From positions 163,570 to 227,569 of the forward strand of contig NW_013547005.1 of assembly GCF_000711695.1 (NCBI RefSeq): a stretch of DNA of 64,000 nt, in the 5' to 3' direction. The stretch is from Tilletiaria anomala UBC 951 (Eukaryota > Basidiomycota > Exobasidiomycetes > Georgefischeriales > Tilletiariaceae). A program made the translations under genes and the position numbers. Of the stretch, positions 50,241-61,148 are shown one piece after another. How positions within the stretch are numbered: the stretch's first letter is position 1; each line of letters starts with the position of its first letter. Under the pieces are notes generated by a model, which made no database searches, was not told the DNA's origin, and saw nothing but the letters and a program-made list of their open reading frames with translations.

Positions 50241-52394
50241 ATGCCTCGCAAAGCAGCTGCAACGACGGCCGCAAAATCGCGCGGGACCGCTGCTCGTGCG
50301 GCTGCCAAGAAAGCGCTCAAAGACTCAAAAGATGAGGACATGCCATTGATTCCATCCAGCATGCCCCTGTCACCTAGCAACAATAGCAATATCCTCCATC
50401 TAGCTGTTGCGGTGCCTTCTTCACGGGATCCGAGCTCGCCGCTGAGGGACAGCGAGAAGGCTGCAAAGACTACAGGCGGTGCACAGAAAAAGGCGGCAAC
50501 GACCAAAGCGACTAGTAAAAGCAAGTCAAAAGGTTCACAGACGGTCGTTGCATTATCCCGAGGTGGCTCGCCAGATGCGCTAGATCTGCTTTCGAGCGAC
50601 GCCAGCAAGTCTAAGAGCGCCAGGACACACACTAGAGTGTGGGATAGCAGTGACGAAGAGCTAGAGGCGGAAGAGGGCAGTGGCCTTCCTGCGGGGCAAA
50701 TCCAGGCAATCCTTGCGAATTACGACCTTGAAGGTGAATTGAGAGCTAGTAAAAAAGTATGCTGTATACTCTATGATACTTACCTCACGTCGTCCACCTC
50801 GCGTTTGGCAGCCGAAGCGCGTCTCGAGCGCATGCGTTCGGCGCTTGAGATGGCGTTGCAGACCGCTCGCGAGCGCATGGCGCTGAGCATCAGCCGCATC
50901 CCTCGCGCCGTACGAGAGTTATCAGTCCGCTCATTCGTAGAGGACTTTCAAGCAGATGTCGCGGTCTTCATGAAGACCGTCTTGGGAAGCGCTGATCAAG
51001 AGTACACGCGAGAGACTGAGCAGCTCAACTCCATCAAGGAAGGTCGGAAGAGGAGCTCCGAGGATGGACTTGCGAAGAGTCCAGGGAAGAAGCACAGTGA
51101 GTCGAGAGTCACCGCAAGCGTGCAGCTGCCCCGATCGATGCTCACAACCTGCGTGTTCTGATACTGTCCCATAGCACGCTCCACAGCCCCCACTTCGGAT
51201 CCTCAAGGCAAGGGCAAAGCCAAGCCAGCCTACGCTAAGAACACTTCCCAAGGCCATAGCAAGCCGCCAGCCGGGACAGGAGGAAACAGTGCCGCTAACC
51301 TTCGATCTTCGATCTTCAACTCAACGGTGAGACCCGGCAAGCACAAAATGTGACTGGACAGACGCATTAACGCCTCAATTTTACTATCTCCCCAGATATC
51401 AGCCTTTCCTGCAGCCTCGTCCTCTTCTCCCGCACCACGTAGCAACGCCATGTCCAGCTCAAAGTTTCATTCACGCCTTGATGCAGGTAACTTGGGCCTG
51501 CTCTCCACGCCTTCAGGCTCGCGCCGCATGGTCGATGCAGGACTCAGCTTCGCGCCGGCTGCCGGCTCCTCCTCCTTCGGCGGCGGCGCTGTTGGTGGCA
51601 GCTCGACCCCTTCCTCCGCTCTCGCGCGTGGCTTGATGACGCCTGGAGGCCGACCGCGTGCTGCGCGCACAGGCGAGCACGTACAGTGGATGAGCCTGAA
51701 CGGCAGTCCGCTGACGGGCGTCATCGGGCCCGACGGACGCGTGCGGCAGCTCGACCAGGCATCCAGCTCGCGAGGCATGTTCACGTCGAGCGAAAGGAAT
51801 CTAGATGAGCTAGAGGAGGACAGATTCGATGCGGTGCTCAGCTCATCATTTTTAACGAGCATGCAACATTTACCTCGCAATAGTCTGGGCCTGCCTGGCG
51901 TTGCTGGTGGCAGCAGCAGTACCGGCAAGGGCACTGAGAAGGGCAGAACAGCACCATCAGCGACGGCATCAAATGCCGCCGCAACTGCTATCACGTCTGA
52001 AGCGTTTGATCCAGAGGACTCCCTCGTCGATGATCTTCCAGACGAAGCGGCGTACACGGCGCAGGTTATCGCTGCGGAAACAAGTCGTCGCAGGGTGGAA
52101 CTGCAATCGCAGCGCTTGCAGCAGCAACAACAGCGCATGCACAGCAGCAGCGGTAGTTCAGGGATCAGCGGCAGCGGTGCGGGTTTCGCCAGCGGTACCC
52201 AAAAGACAAAGGCAGGAGCAGCAGCGGCGGGAAGCAAAGCGAGGCCATCCATCATGCTTCCCAACGCTGGGCGCGCACTTGATCTCGCGACGGCAAGCCC
52301 GAGCGATCTCGATGGTCTCTCGCCGCAAGAGCGCGAGCTTGCGCGGCAGGCGATCGTGCGCTTCCACGAGGAGCAGCGGAATAAGTGGATCTGA
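50241..52394 (+). CDS. Borealin/Nbl1-like chromosomal passenger complex subunit
   Basis: Four exons, 50241-50748, 50812-51096, 51175-51326 and 51396-52394 (introns 63, 78 and 69 nt, all in phase), encode 647 residues. After a Lys/Ala-rich start (MPRKAAATTAAKSRGTAARA) and an acidic stretch comes a helical segment at ~156-230: ILANYDLEGELRAT|EARLERMRSALEMALQ, then RERMALSISRIPRAVRELSV and RSFVEDFQADV. The spacing and the RIPRAVR core match the borealin/Nbl1 N-terminal domain, which bundles with survivin and INCENP. A long disordered middle follows. A second conserved-looking segment, LMTPGGRPRAARTGEHVQWM with SLNGSPLTG, lies in exon 4, and the C-terminus is helical (SPQERELARQAIVRFHEEQR). The role in chromosome segregation is by family. 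The first donor (A|GTAAAA) is weak but is the only one that keeps the frame. Confidence 0.8.
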
Positions 52395-52490
52395 TGGGTT
52401 TTTGGACACTTGTACAACAGATACTTCTCTCTCATTTTCATCGACTCTCAGAACGCTTGCAAACTTGGCTCCTTTGGAGCTGTGGCAAGA

Positions 52491-54041
52491 TCAACGCTTG
52501 CTGAAGAATGCGCGAATATCGGCACCGACTTTCGCAGATGAGGAGGCCATCGCATTCTTGCCCCCTTTCGGCGACTCTTTGCTCGGCGTGCGGTGCGTCT
52601 TTCCCTTGCTCGACGTGACATCATGGCCTTTGGTTCTGCTCGTTAGCTTTTTGGACGTGGGCGAGCCCTTTGCCGCTTGTACTCGAAGCGCCTTCTTGAT
52701 CGACTTGCTGCCCTGTTGCTCAACTTTTTCCGCTGAGGAGCCTTCGGCTCGCTCCCGGCTGTAGCCACCGTGCGGTCGAGGTGGCGAGACAGATGGAGGG
52801 TAAGGATCGGGCGAGAAGAGCGACGACGACTCATGTGGGGAGGGCGACTGTTGCCCTTTTAAAGCAGGCTCTGCTTTGCTAGTTCTTGGTTTCGTCTCAT
52901 CTGCTGCATCATCTGCCTTGCGCTTCTTCGCGGTGCCGCTGCCATCGCTGCGTGTTGTCGGCTCGGGTATTGACCCAGTGGTCTCGCTGTTGGTGCTGAC
53001 GTCATCATCATGTCCACCATCACCTTTGCCGACTGCAGCGAGTTTGGCCTCCACACCTTTCGACTCTTCCATTTTCTGTTCCTGCTTTTGCTTCTGCTTG
53101 CCAAAGGCCGCCATGATGCCATCCTTCCTGTAGGAAACGGGGAGGATAAAGTCTGGATTACTATTTCCGACTTTGCCAACCTCTGTCGGGCACCGATAGC
53201 AGTCAAGCGGACTCTCGTATGGCTTGACGAGCTTGACGACTTGATCAGTAACGCCCTTACCCGATCCTCCATCGCTTCCTACGTCCAAGCCGAGCCAGAC
53301 GCGGATGGCATGAGCGTCCGGCAGGATGACAGGCATACGGTCGTGCAGGAACTCCAACTGTTTGTTCGAGCACGTAGTCAAAATGGTAAAGCTGTACACC
53401 TCCTCTTCTCGCGGTTCTTTGAGATGGCTTTTCTCCCAAAGACCCGCGAGGGGCATGAGCTGATGCCCCTTGCCCTGTGAATCCAGGCGACCCCTGCCCT
53501 CGTTCGCCATGCCGACAAAGTGGGCGATGCGACTCCCGTCGCGCGGTTTCATCCACTCGTAAAAGCCTTGGACAAAGAACACGCAGCGCTGCTGCGGAAG
53601 TAGGTTCGTCCACATGGACTGGCCACTGAGCACCGTGTCGTCGCGCGCATTGATGGTGCGATATGCATCGACCCCGGTAGGAAGTGCCTTGGCGAAGCCA
53701 GGAATGAGGCCCCACTTCATCGGCTGCATCCTCGCTCGAGCATGCGTCGCACTCGTCCTTGCCGCGCGGTGGGAGTGCAAGCCTTGATATTGGGAGTCTC
53801 TGGTACGTTCTTTCGGCAGCAGCTCAGCATTGCGCACAACCGGATTGAATGTCTGCGGCGCAACGTTGTACGTTGAGCGGTATTGACCTCGAGAGGAGCC
53901 GTTGCGCCCGAAGCCTTCGGGCTCCCCCCCTCCCTCGTTTCCGCATAGAACGGGGTCGACATCCAGCTCCGTATCAAGCAGATCGCGCACCGATGCTTGG
54001 TACTCGTCAAGCGTCAGCCCATTCGCAGCTCGACCACACAT
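52491..54041 (-). CDS. SRAP-domain protein (HMCES/YedK family)
   Basis: Family members crosslink covalently to abasic sites in single-stranded DNA and shield them from error-prone repair. A single exon encodes 516 residues. The catalytic Cys is residue 2 (MCGRAANG, exposed after Met removal). Other active-site elements are present: YNVAPQTFNPVV (Asn), MQPMKWGLIPGF, TINARDDTV, VQGFYEWMKP (Glu, ~161) and FLHDRMPVIL (His, ~233). The SRAP domain ends near 300. The ~210-residue tail is Lys/Ser/Pro-rich and disordered, ending VGADIRAFFSKR, which looks like a degenerate PCNA-interacting peptide without the leading Gln. An insert of ~25 residues between the N-terminus and YNVAP is longer than in bacterial YedK. 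It converges with the borealin-like gene (96 nt). Confidence 0.93.
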   Translation of the reverse strand: MCGRAANGLTLDEYQASVRDLLDTELDVDPVLCGNEGGGEPEGFGRNGSSRGQYRSTYNVAPQTFNPVVRNAELLPKERTRDSQYQGLHSHRAARTSATHARARMQPMKWGLIPGFAKALPTGVDAYRTINARDDTVLSGQSMWTNLLPQQRCVFFVQGFYEWMKPRDGSRIAHFVGMANEGRGRLDSQGKGHQLMPLAGLWEKSHLKEPREEEVYSFTILTTCSNKQLEFLHDRMPVILPDAHAIRVWLGLDVGSDGGSGKGVTDQVVKLVKPYESPLDCYRCPTEVGKVGNSNPDFILPVSYRKDGIMAAFGKQKQKQEQKMEESKGVEAKLAAVGKGDGGHDDDVSTNSETTGSIPEPTTRSDGSGTAKKRKADDAADETKPRTSKAEPALKGQQSPSPHESSSLFSPDPYPPSVSPPRPHGGYSRERAEGSSAEKVEQQGSKSIKKALRVQAAKGSPTSKKLTSRTKGHDVTSSKGKTHRTPSKESPKGGKNAMASSSAKVGADIRAFFSKR

Positions 54042-54544
54042 GCTGAACTAAAACAAAGGCGTAGGCGCCGCAGAGCGACGGTCGCAGTCATGTTGCGGCT
54101 GGATGGTTCCTTTTCCTTGAAGCTCCGCTTGGTGCTGCAACAAGGTAGCAGACAGCAAACCCATCGGCCTGTACCTGCAGTCTGAAGCGCCAAAAGCGCG
54201 AGTGTGGGATACAATTGGAGCTCGAGAATGGACAGAAATAAGAGGTGCCCTCTCTCTTGTGGTCATTGTTCACACATCACATCCTTGCGGGTAATCAGCG
54301 ACTCGGCCCGGGGGGGCTGGGCCATTCCCGAAATAATGAGACGCCTTACAGAGAATTATTCAAGCAAGAAAATCTCATTCATTTCGCCGATTCATTTGCA
54401 TCCCAGGACAGCCCATCATACAGCAAACACTCAAAAGAACCATCATCTGGGAACATCATCGTCCGACATCTCATACTATCCATCCACTTGAACAAGCGTG
54501 ATCGTAAAGCTGCTCAGCTTCCACGCCGAGTGCGATAGCACTGC
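54042..54544. promoter_or_regulatory. Divergent promoter region between SRAP and rhodanese-methyltransferase genes
   Basis: About 500 bp separate the two starts. Nothing specific was recognised beyond a short run of Gs near 54310. Confidence 0.35.
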
Positions 54545-56059
54545 ATGGCGTCCTCTGATAGGAGAGCCTCACGTCTTCGTGTGCTCACTACCCGGGATGA
54601 CGAAGATGACGGGGCGGAGCTGGCCTCCCTTCGTATCCTCCTGCCCTTCCTCGCCCTCGTTCCTAGCGAGCGCCTAGTACTTGACCTGCGCAGCAGCCCT
54701 GATGACTTTGCCCGTCTGCATGTACGGCATAGTACGTACATCCAGGGTCTCGACAACTTGGACCAGCGGTACAGCACCTTACCGCCGCGGCATGTGGCCT
54801 TTTTGATCGTCTGCGATGCAGGGGACGAGAGCAAGATCCGAGAGACCTTTGGCGGACGGCGCAGGAACGTGCTCGGCGTTGTGCTCTGTGGTGGAAAGGA
54901 ACACCAGGGGGACATCCCAGGGACCAAGATGTTCTGGGACCTGGCTGAGGCTCTGAAGCTGACACAGACATGCAGCGTCGACCAGCTCGCATCTCGGCGT
55001 CTGGCGAACCCGCTCGATCGGCCGTTCCTTCTTGGCAAGCCTGCGCCCGTAGTAGTCCGAGCAGCAGAATGGGCCGAGTGTCTGCGCGTGGACGCGCGCC
55101 CGAGAGAAACAAATGCAAAAGGCATGAAGAGAGAAAGATTACGCGCTCTCGATTTGGGCTGCGGCGCAGGACGCGACATTGCCTGGCTTGGTTGGTCGCG
55201 GTCCACGGAGCGCGGACGCGCAATCACGTGGAGCGTGCGCGGAGTGGACAATCTGAAGCCTGCGCTGCAACGTGCTTGGCTGCTAATGCAAGACTTCGGG
55301 CTGTCTCCTCCCTCATCATTACCACTGCCAACCGGCGATGGCGACAACAGCAGAGCTGCCGAGGCGCATGCGCGCAAGTGCGAAGGGCTCCTCTGGGCCG
55401 AGGTCACGCGCGAGGGCACGCTCAATGCACTCTCAGGAAGCGGCCGAGGTCCGCGCAAGGCGACAAGGCTGGATGCCTGCTCTAGCTCGAGCTTGCAAAA
55501 GCAAGAAAAGGAGACCACCAGCGCCGCACCTTTGTTCCCAACTGCTCAAGGCGGAAGTAGCAGACTGTCTGCTTTGCCGCTTGATCACAGCTTTAGACTC
55601 GAATCTCAGCAGCGCCTACTGGAGCGGCACGCGGCACTGGCTGACTTTGCGCGAGCGCACTTGTCGAGTGAAGCAGCTGCGAGAGCGACAGCAACGTTTG
55701 ATCTGTTGGTCCTTGTGCGCTTCCTGCCGCGCCAACTGCTGCTCGCGCTCCCCGCTCTCACACACGTTGGAAGCCTAGTGGTCGTCAGCCATTTCTTCCA
55801 TGTTGGCGACGGCATGGCGGCTATTCCGAAAGGAGTGCGCGCAGACTATGAAAACCCGCCTGTGGATGCCCGCATCAAATCGGGGGATATGCTGTGCCTG
55901 AAGCATGTCTGGGAGCAGCTGCCTGCCCGTGACCATTCGTCAACGGCCAGAGCGCAAGCACAGGAGATGCAGCAGCAATGGGATATTCTCGAGCAAGTGA
56001 TCGAGCCGATCGAGGACGGTCGGCCAGTTCAGAGCACTATCTTTCGACGCTTGAGATAG
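54545..56059 (+). CDS. Rhodanese-like domain fused to a class I SAM-dependent methyltransferase
   Basis: A single exon encodes 504 residues. The N-terminal ~40-150 residues have rhodanese-like features: LVLDLRSSPDDFARLHVRHS followed by YIQGLDNL and RYSTLPPRHVAFLIVCDAGD, with a Cys where rhodaneses carry the active-site Cys. The methyltransferase half begins near 200 with the SAM-binding motif I LRALDLGCGAGRDIAWLGWS and motif II-like VRGVDNLKPALQRAW. Later strands (TFDLLVLVRFLPRQLLLALP, then LTHVGSLVVVSHF) fit a Rossmann methyltransferase. A disordered insert of ~80 residues interrupts the fold between motifs II and IV. The substrate is unknown; the LDLGCGAGRD motif resembles TehB-like enzymes that methylate sulfur or chalcogen species, but this is inference. 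It is divergent from the SRAP gene. Confidence 0.75.
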   Translation: MASSDRRASRLRVLTTRDDEDDGAELASLRILLPFLALVPSERLVLDLRSSPDDFARLHVRHSTYIQGLDNLDQRYSTLPPRHVAFLIVCDAGDESKIRETFGGRRRNVLGVVLCGGKEHQGDIPGTKMFWDLAEALKLTQTCSVDQLASRRLANPLDRPFLLGKPAPVVVRAAEWAECLRVDARPRETNAKGMKRERLRALDLGCGAGRDIAWLGWSRSTERGRAITWSVRGVDNLKPALQRAWLLMQDFGLSPPSSLPLPTGDGDNSRAAEAHARKCEGLLWAEVTREGTLNALSGSGRGPRKATRLDACSSSSLQKQEKETTSAAPLFPTAQGGSSRLSALPLDHSFRLESQQRLLERHAALADFARAHLSSEAAARATATFDLLVLVRFLPRQLLLALPALTHVGSLVVVSHFFHVGDGMAAIPKGVRADYENPPVDARIKSGDMLCLKHVWEQLPARDHSSTARAQAQEMQQQWDILEQVIEPIEDGRPVQSTIFRRLR

Positions 56060-56632
56060 ATTGGCAATGTGATACCATTTTTGCATGCGGAAGATTCTGC
56101 CCGAGTTGCAAAAGCACTGGGCAATACATGCACTCATCCGGACCTGACGGCAGGGCATCCCGGTAAACTCGCTGATGGTGTACGGCCTGCTCAGCTTGTT
56201 GCCTAGTACTGCTGCTACTTCCCTGAGGTATGTCTGCGGAAAAGGAGGCAGAGAGATGAAGGCAGTTCGCAGCCCAAGAGGCGTTGCCTCGGCCAAGATG
56301 GATTGATCGAAAGAAGAGCGTGGGGGAAAGGAGCTCTTTGATTACATAAGCATTGCTTCAATGGATCGGTGGGGAGGCTCAACGTACACCTCATCCTCTC
56401 GAATGAGTCAAGGTCTCGACGCGGCCATAGCCATCCTAATCGTCAGTACAGCAATCAATGATTCATCAATGCCGTTGACCCCTACATAGCCCCCCACCTG
56501 TCGTATGTTCTTGTGCGTCTCGCACAGCGGTTCCCACAGCAGGGCCGTCTCCAGCGTCCTCCAGGGGGGTGTTGGCGGTGCTGCGCTACGCCGCGTCGGG
56601 GCTGCCTCCCCAAGACAGCGGCGCCGGCCAGC
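56060..56632. other. Intergenic region upstream of MED8
   Basis: About 570 bp between two plus-strand genes. Frames on both strands (including a 216-codon minus frame running into MED8) are GC-driven shadows without domains. Confidence 0.35.
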
Positions 56633-57976
56633 ATGTCGCTCCGTCCACCGAGCATCGCCGGTGCGCCGGCCAGCGCAGTTCAACATGCGCGCATGGGCGG
56701 CACCACGGGCCTCGTCGCGCCAGGGCCGGGGCTGGGGTCTGGTGCAGTGGTAACAGCAAAAAAAGGCGTTGCACCGGTGCAGCAGCTGCAAATGCTGCAC
56801 AAACGCCTCGGACAGTTGTCGAGGAGCATCCAGGAGCTTCAGAATCTCATGTTCAGCCATCCGACCCTTGAAGATTGGTGCGTGTGCGAACCATGATGAT
56901 ATACTGGCCTTGATATGAGCAACGGCGTGAGAACTGACTGGCTGAATCGTTCTCCATCGCACAGGCCGACACTGTGCTCGCGCTACGCCACGCTCCTCTC
57001 GCAACTGCACAGCATCACCGCATCCCTGACGTCCCCCGCGCCGCAGTTCCTCTCTCACCAGACAACCGAACTAGCAAACCTTCTCGCGACAGAGTCCACC
57101 ACGGCCAACCTGTACGCGGGCCAGCCGGTCGGAACTCTCCTGGGAGCAGTGGGCGTCGAGCCGGACCAGCTGCCGCGCGTGCGCTATCGCGATGCGACGA
57201 CTGTCACTGCGTCTGCGCCAGGTTCAGCCTCGCCATCAGCGTCTACTAACGTGCACGCTTCTGCATCTGCCGTGCGTTCAGGACCAGCATCAACAGCTGC
57301 TGGAAGGGCTACAGCGACAGCAGGAGGCGCGGGCCCAAGCGGCAGCGCGATTTCCATCGGGAACCCGCTCCCCGCGCTCGTCGTGCATCCGGTGCAGCCG
57401 TTGGAAGACGAGCAGCAGATAGCGCTGCTAGTGAATGCGCTCCTGCGCACGCGCCTCGAGCCCGAGCTGGAAGCGCGTCGTGAGGCGCAGATGCGTGCCG
57501 TTCTCGCGGACGGGCGCGCGCACGCGCGCGCCCGTCGGAGAGGAGGGCGCGCAGCAGCAACGGCCGCTGCTGCAGGAGACGAGCACGGAGAGGAGGGCGG
57601 TGCAGACCTGCTCAGGGACGTACGCATGCAGGTCGAGGCACACGACCAGGTTGTGCTGACTGCGCTCCGCATGTGGTACCACCTGGAGCGCGCGCCGGAC
57701 GAGTTTGGCGAGACGTATGATTGGAAGATGCGCATCAGCGGTGGGGATGACGCCGTTTCTGGCGACGAGGAAGAGGAGGATGGTACGGATGAAGACGGCC
57801 AGGATCAGAAGCCGGCAGTGGCGACAAAGGACGGAGACGGGGATGCCATCATGCAGGTGCAGGACGAGAGCGCGACCGCAGCGGTCGAAAATGGTACCAG
57901 CAAGCTCGCCACACTGATATTGTGGAGTCCACAGCAGGCTGTTGCTTACTTGTCGCGTGGGATCAAGCCCTCCTGA
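56633..57976 (+). CDS. MED8: Mediator complex subunit 8
   Basis: Subunit of the Mediator head module that links transcription factors to RNA polymerase II. Two exons, 56633-56877 and 56965-57976 (87-nt intron, phase 2), encode 418 residues. The family helical core is rebuilt across the junction: PVQQLQMLHKRLGQLSRSIQ ELQNLMFSHPTLEDW|PTLCSRYATLLSQLHSITAS, with FLSHQTTELANLLATE after it. Further on, ALVVHPVQPLEDEQQIALLV and LLRTRLEPELEARREAQMR match the conserved second half. Ala/Ser-rich and Gly/Arg-rich inserts and an acidic tail make it nearly twice as long as yeast Med8 (223 aa). The ATG at 56633 (MSLRPPSIAG) was chosen because upstream codons lack protein-like composition. Confidence 0.85.
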
Positions 57977-58176
57977 GAAATGCGATCAGGTGCAAAATAT
58001 ATAAGATACATTCACAGTGCTCAGAGTGGCTGAGGCGAGGGTATCCAGCATGGTGTATCGTTGTCGTCGTGATCATATCATCCAATGACGAAAAATAGGT
58101 GGGGACGCACACATCCGCCTTGTCCGTTGCCGATCACCTGCGCTCCACAATCGGCAGGAAAGCCGCCTTGGGTCGT

Positions 58177-60290
58177 TCACTTTGACGCCTTCACCTTGAT
58201 CATGGCGCTGCGCAGCGTGCTGCGCAGGTACGCGATGCGTTCATCGTACCGCCGCGCCATATTCTCGCGTTGCGCCGCGATGCCCAACAGTTCCTGCTGT
58301 AGGCGCTCCTGCTCCGCTTTCAGCTCTACGTCATCCAGGCTCGTAGAAGCCAGCAGGCTATCTGCAGCCGCAGCAGCTGCTGTTGTTGCTGCAAAGTCAT
58401 CATCGGCGTAGTCCGTCAACTTGGCGGCTACGGCAGCAGTCGTGCGGTCCACCATGGCACTCTCGCGCTTTTTGTTGAATGTTGTGGAGAAGCGGCGCAT
58501 AAGCGACTTCCCTGCTGTTCCCGCATCTCCGCCATTTGTTTCCCCCAGCGTGCCAGCAGCGCCACTCCCGTCAGTGGTGGTGACCGATGTCGATCCGCCA
58601 GAGCCAGCACCAGCGCGAAGCATGCCCACCGATTTGGCCTTGCGCACGACGTGACGCGCGGGCGACCGCACAAGGGCCGCCTGCTCGAGCGCTTCGAAGC
58701 TCGCAAGCAGGCGCTCGCGCTCCATCTGCACGGTGGTGATTTCCGCTTTGATTTCTTCGGCCAGTCTGCGATCACCATCGACATAACCACCACCACTCGC
58801 ACAACCAGCAGCACCAGCGGCGCTTAAGAGCGAATGTCCATCCGTGCTGCCCCCGCCGGTGCTGCCTGTGTGCCCGAGCATGATGGAGCGTGCGTTACGC
58901 GCCGCGGAGAATTCGCGCTGCATCTCCTCATCCCTCATGCGCTGCGAGCCTTTCAGGTTGGCGAACCGGAAGCGCGACAGTGTCGACGCGCTCGAAGCGC
59001 CGGCGCCACCGCCGGCACTGAAGCTGAAACTACTCGCACCTGTGCCCGAACGCGCACGTGCGCCAGGCGAAGATCCGCCGCTGCCGCCACTGCCACCACG
59101 ACTCATGGATGGCGGACGCAGCGAGTCGCGATCGGATGCAGAGCCGTGACCGTGATGAGAGGAGGAGTCGGGCCCGGGTACGTAGCCTTGGAAAGCAGAG
59201 GGTGGATACTCACGCAAGGGCGATGTGGTAGGCGTGACAATGCTCGCGTCAGCTTTGTTCCCGTTGCTGCTTTTGCGGAAGAGAGAGACGAGGTGCGAGT
59301 GGCCTGACTTCGTCGAGTGGATTGATGCTGGCTTGTCTGGCGGTCATGCAAGGGTAGGGCATTCGTCAGCGATATACCAGGACGACTGAAGACACTTCTA
59401 TACGTGCGATTTGCTTTGCCATTCGCCAGCGGCGGCGACTCGGTTGCTACCTCTGTTGGGCTCTTGGGCTGCGCAAAGACAGCAGGCACGCCATGGATGG
59501 TGTGATCGATGGGTACCTCCAGCTCTTTTGCTCGCATGCTCGCGAAAAGGCCTTGGCGCAACGTGCGGTACTCTTCGCTGCTCAGCAAACCATCTCCATA
59601 GGCCACCGCGAGCTCGTTAAGCTTGGTCGCGAGTGAGGTCCCGTCCAGCGCTTGGACTTGCGCTTGCCTCGTTTTGTCTGACGGCGGATATTGCGATGCC
59701 GCACTGCTGCTGCCGCCGTCTTTGGACGACTTTTGGTTCGGTGTGCTCAATCGTATGGAGCGTTTCCGCGGAAGTATGCCGCTGCCACCCTGCGCAGCAG
59801 GGAGCAAGCTGGAGCGTTCCGGTGGTCGTGGATGCAGTGGGATCAGCGGGACGGTGCTACGGCCTTGCGGTTGTTGTTCCTGCTGCTGATTCGACTGCGG
59901 CAAGGACGTGCCGGATCCCGCGGCAGCAGCCTGGGATTCCCCATGCGTTTGATGCTGGCCTGACAGCGAAGCGAGGCCCCATGATTTGCGTCGTGTGCCG
60001 ATGCTCGGTGCCGGCGGCTGGAGTGATGGACGGACGACGTGCGCTATTGATGGACCCGCGCCGACGGCGTTCGTGTCAACTGCAGCTGCGAATGGCGCGG
60101 CAGCCGCAGTGCATGTACTCGGACCGATACCTTTGAGTGCCGCGGCTTCGCGATACGAGAGCGTGCCGTAGGTATCGTGCAGTTCGCCGTTGCTGCCGGC
60201 CGCGTCCCCAGCATGAGGTCGTGGACCGCTTCGGTCGGGACGGCTCTGACTGTCGCGCCGTTCACGCAGTGAAGAGAAGAAGGCCTTCAT
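58177..60290 (-). CDS. Unidentified conserved fungal protein with C-terminal coiled coil
   Basis: On the minus strand two exons, 60290-59378 and 59303-58177, encode 679 residues. The 74-nt intron has a GTATAT donor, a CTGAC branch site and an AG acceptor, and joins VFSRPG|HSHLVSLFRKSSNG in phase. The first ~190 residues are disordered (Gln/Ser/Pro-rich). A short helical unit near 215-255, KLNELAVAYGDGLLSSEEYR followed by TLRQGLFASM, looks like a conserved helical hairpin. After a Gly/Ser-rich stretch come helices RFANLKGSQRMRDEEMQREF, then EIKAEITTVQMERERLLASF, a Ser-rich linker with FSTTFNKKRESAM, and a final coiled coil (DDVELKAEQERLQQELLGIA) ending SAMIKVKASK. I do not recognise the family and assign no function. 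It converges with MED8 (200 nt). Confidence 0.75.
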
Positions 60291-61148
60291 CGCGGTCTAT
60301 TCCTTTTCCTCCTCCCAAAGCAGACGGATATGGTCGGCTCGGGTGGCGGGGAGACTGCCACTATGTGCGTAGGAGTGAGGATGCGTGGAGGATGCGCAAG
60401 TGAGGGCGAGGGGCCGGCTATCGCAGGTGCTGCTTATACGCGTCCATGCCTTCTCTTTTCGTCCGAGGAGAGCGCCCGCCCTTCTTTCGTGCTGTCTGCG
60501 CTGAGCGGCGACAGCGAGATGCCAGTAAGAAATACGTCCGACGCCGATTATGCAGGCAGGGGTCGATAGAGAATCGAGGTGGATCAATTTATCGTCTGCG
60601 GAGGAACAACACGTTTAGATCCACGTATGGTATCGGCTTCTGGCACGCACGCACGCGCTTGGCTGTCTCACTTTGAACGCGCTTTGGTCCAGACGCAACA
60701 ACTCAAGCCCAACATGTGCTGCGATCAGGTAGGTACATGCATTCATCCATCGAGAGAAAGCGCAAGCAGACCCACACCAAACACCAGTGACACGGTTCCC
60801 GTCGTTGCAAGGGGAGACCGCCGATACAGCTGCTCACGGACAGACAGACAGGGCTGAAGGAATTGAACACCCTAGGGAGCCATCGGCACACTCAGATTGA
60901 CTGCATCGCGCAACTCGTCTCCCGCATCATCATTTTCCACTGAACATAAAGAATAGACATCTTCGTCCTGCCTGTCACGACAGAACCTTCAAACAAGACG
61001 CGGGCCCATCCTTTGAAAGAGCTCCTTTTAGCTTGCCCTGCTACGAGAACCGTGCTGGACGTGAATGTTCACCTCCGATTGGTTCCGCATGTAAAAAGGA
61101 TCAGGCTTGAGAGCGGTGACAAAAAGGAAGCAAAACGACAAAAAGAAA
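60291..61148. other. Intergenic region
   Basis: About 860 bp between the minus-strand gene starting at 60290 and the tRNA. It holds the promoter of that gene and the tRNA 3' flank. On the minus strand, T-rich sequence directly follows the tRNA (five Ts at 61144-61140), a likely RNA polymerase III terminator. No other feature was recognised. Confidence 0.45.

Noticed and set aside
56408-57058. 216-codon minus-strand frame over the MED8 start
   Set aside because: Opposite strand to a clear MED8 helical core; composition is antisense-like (Arg/Cys/His-rich).
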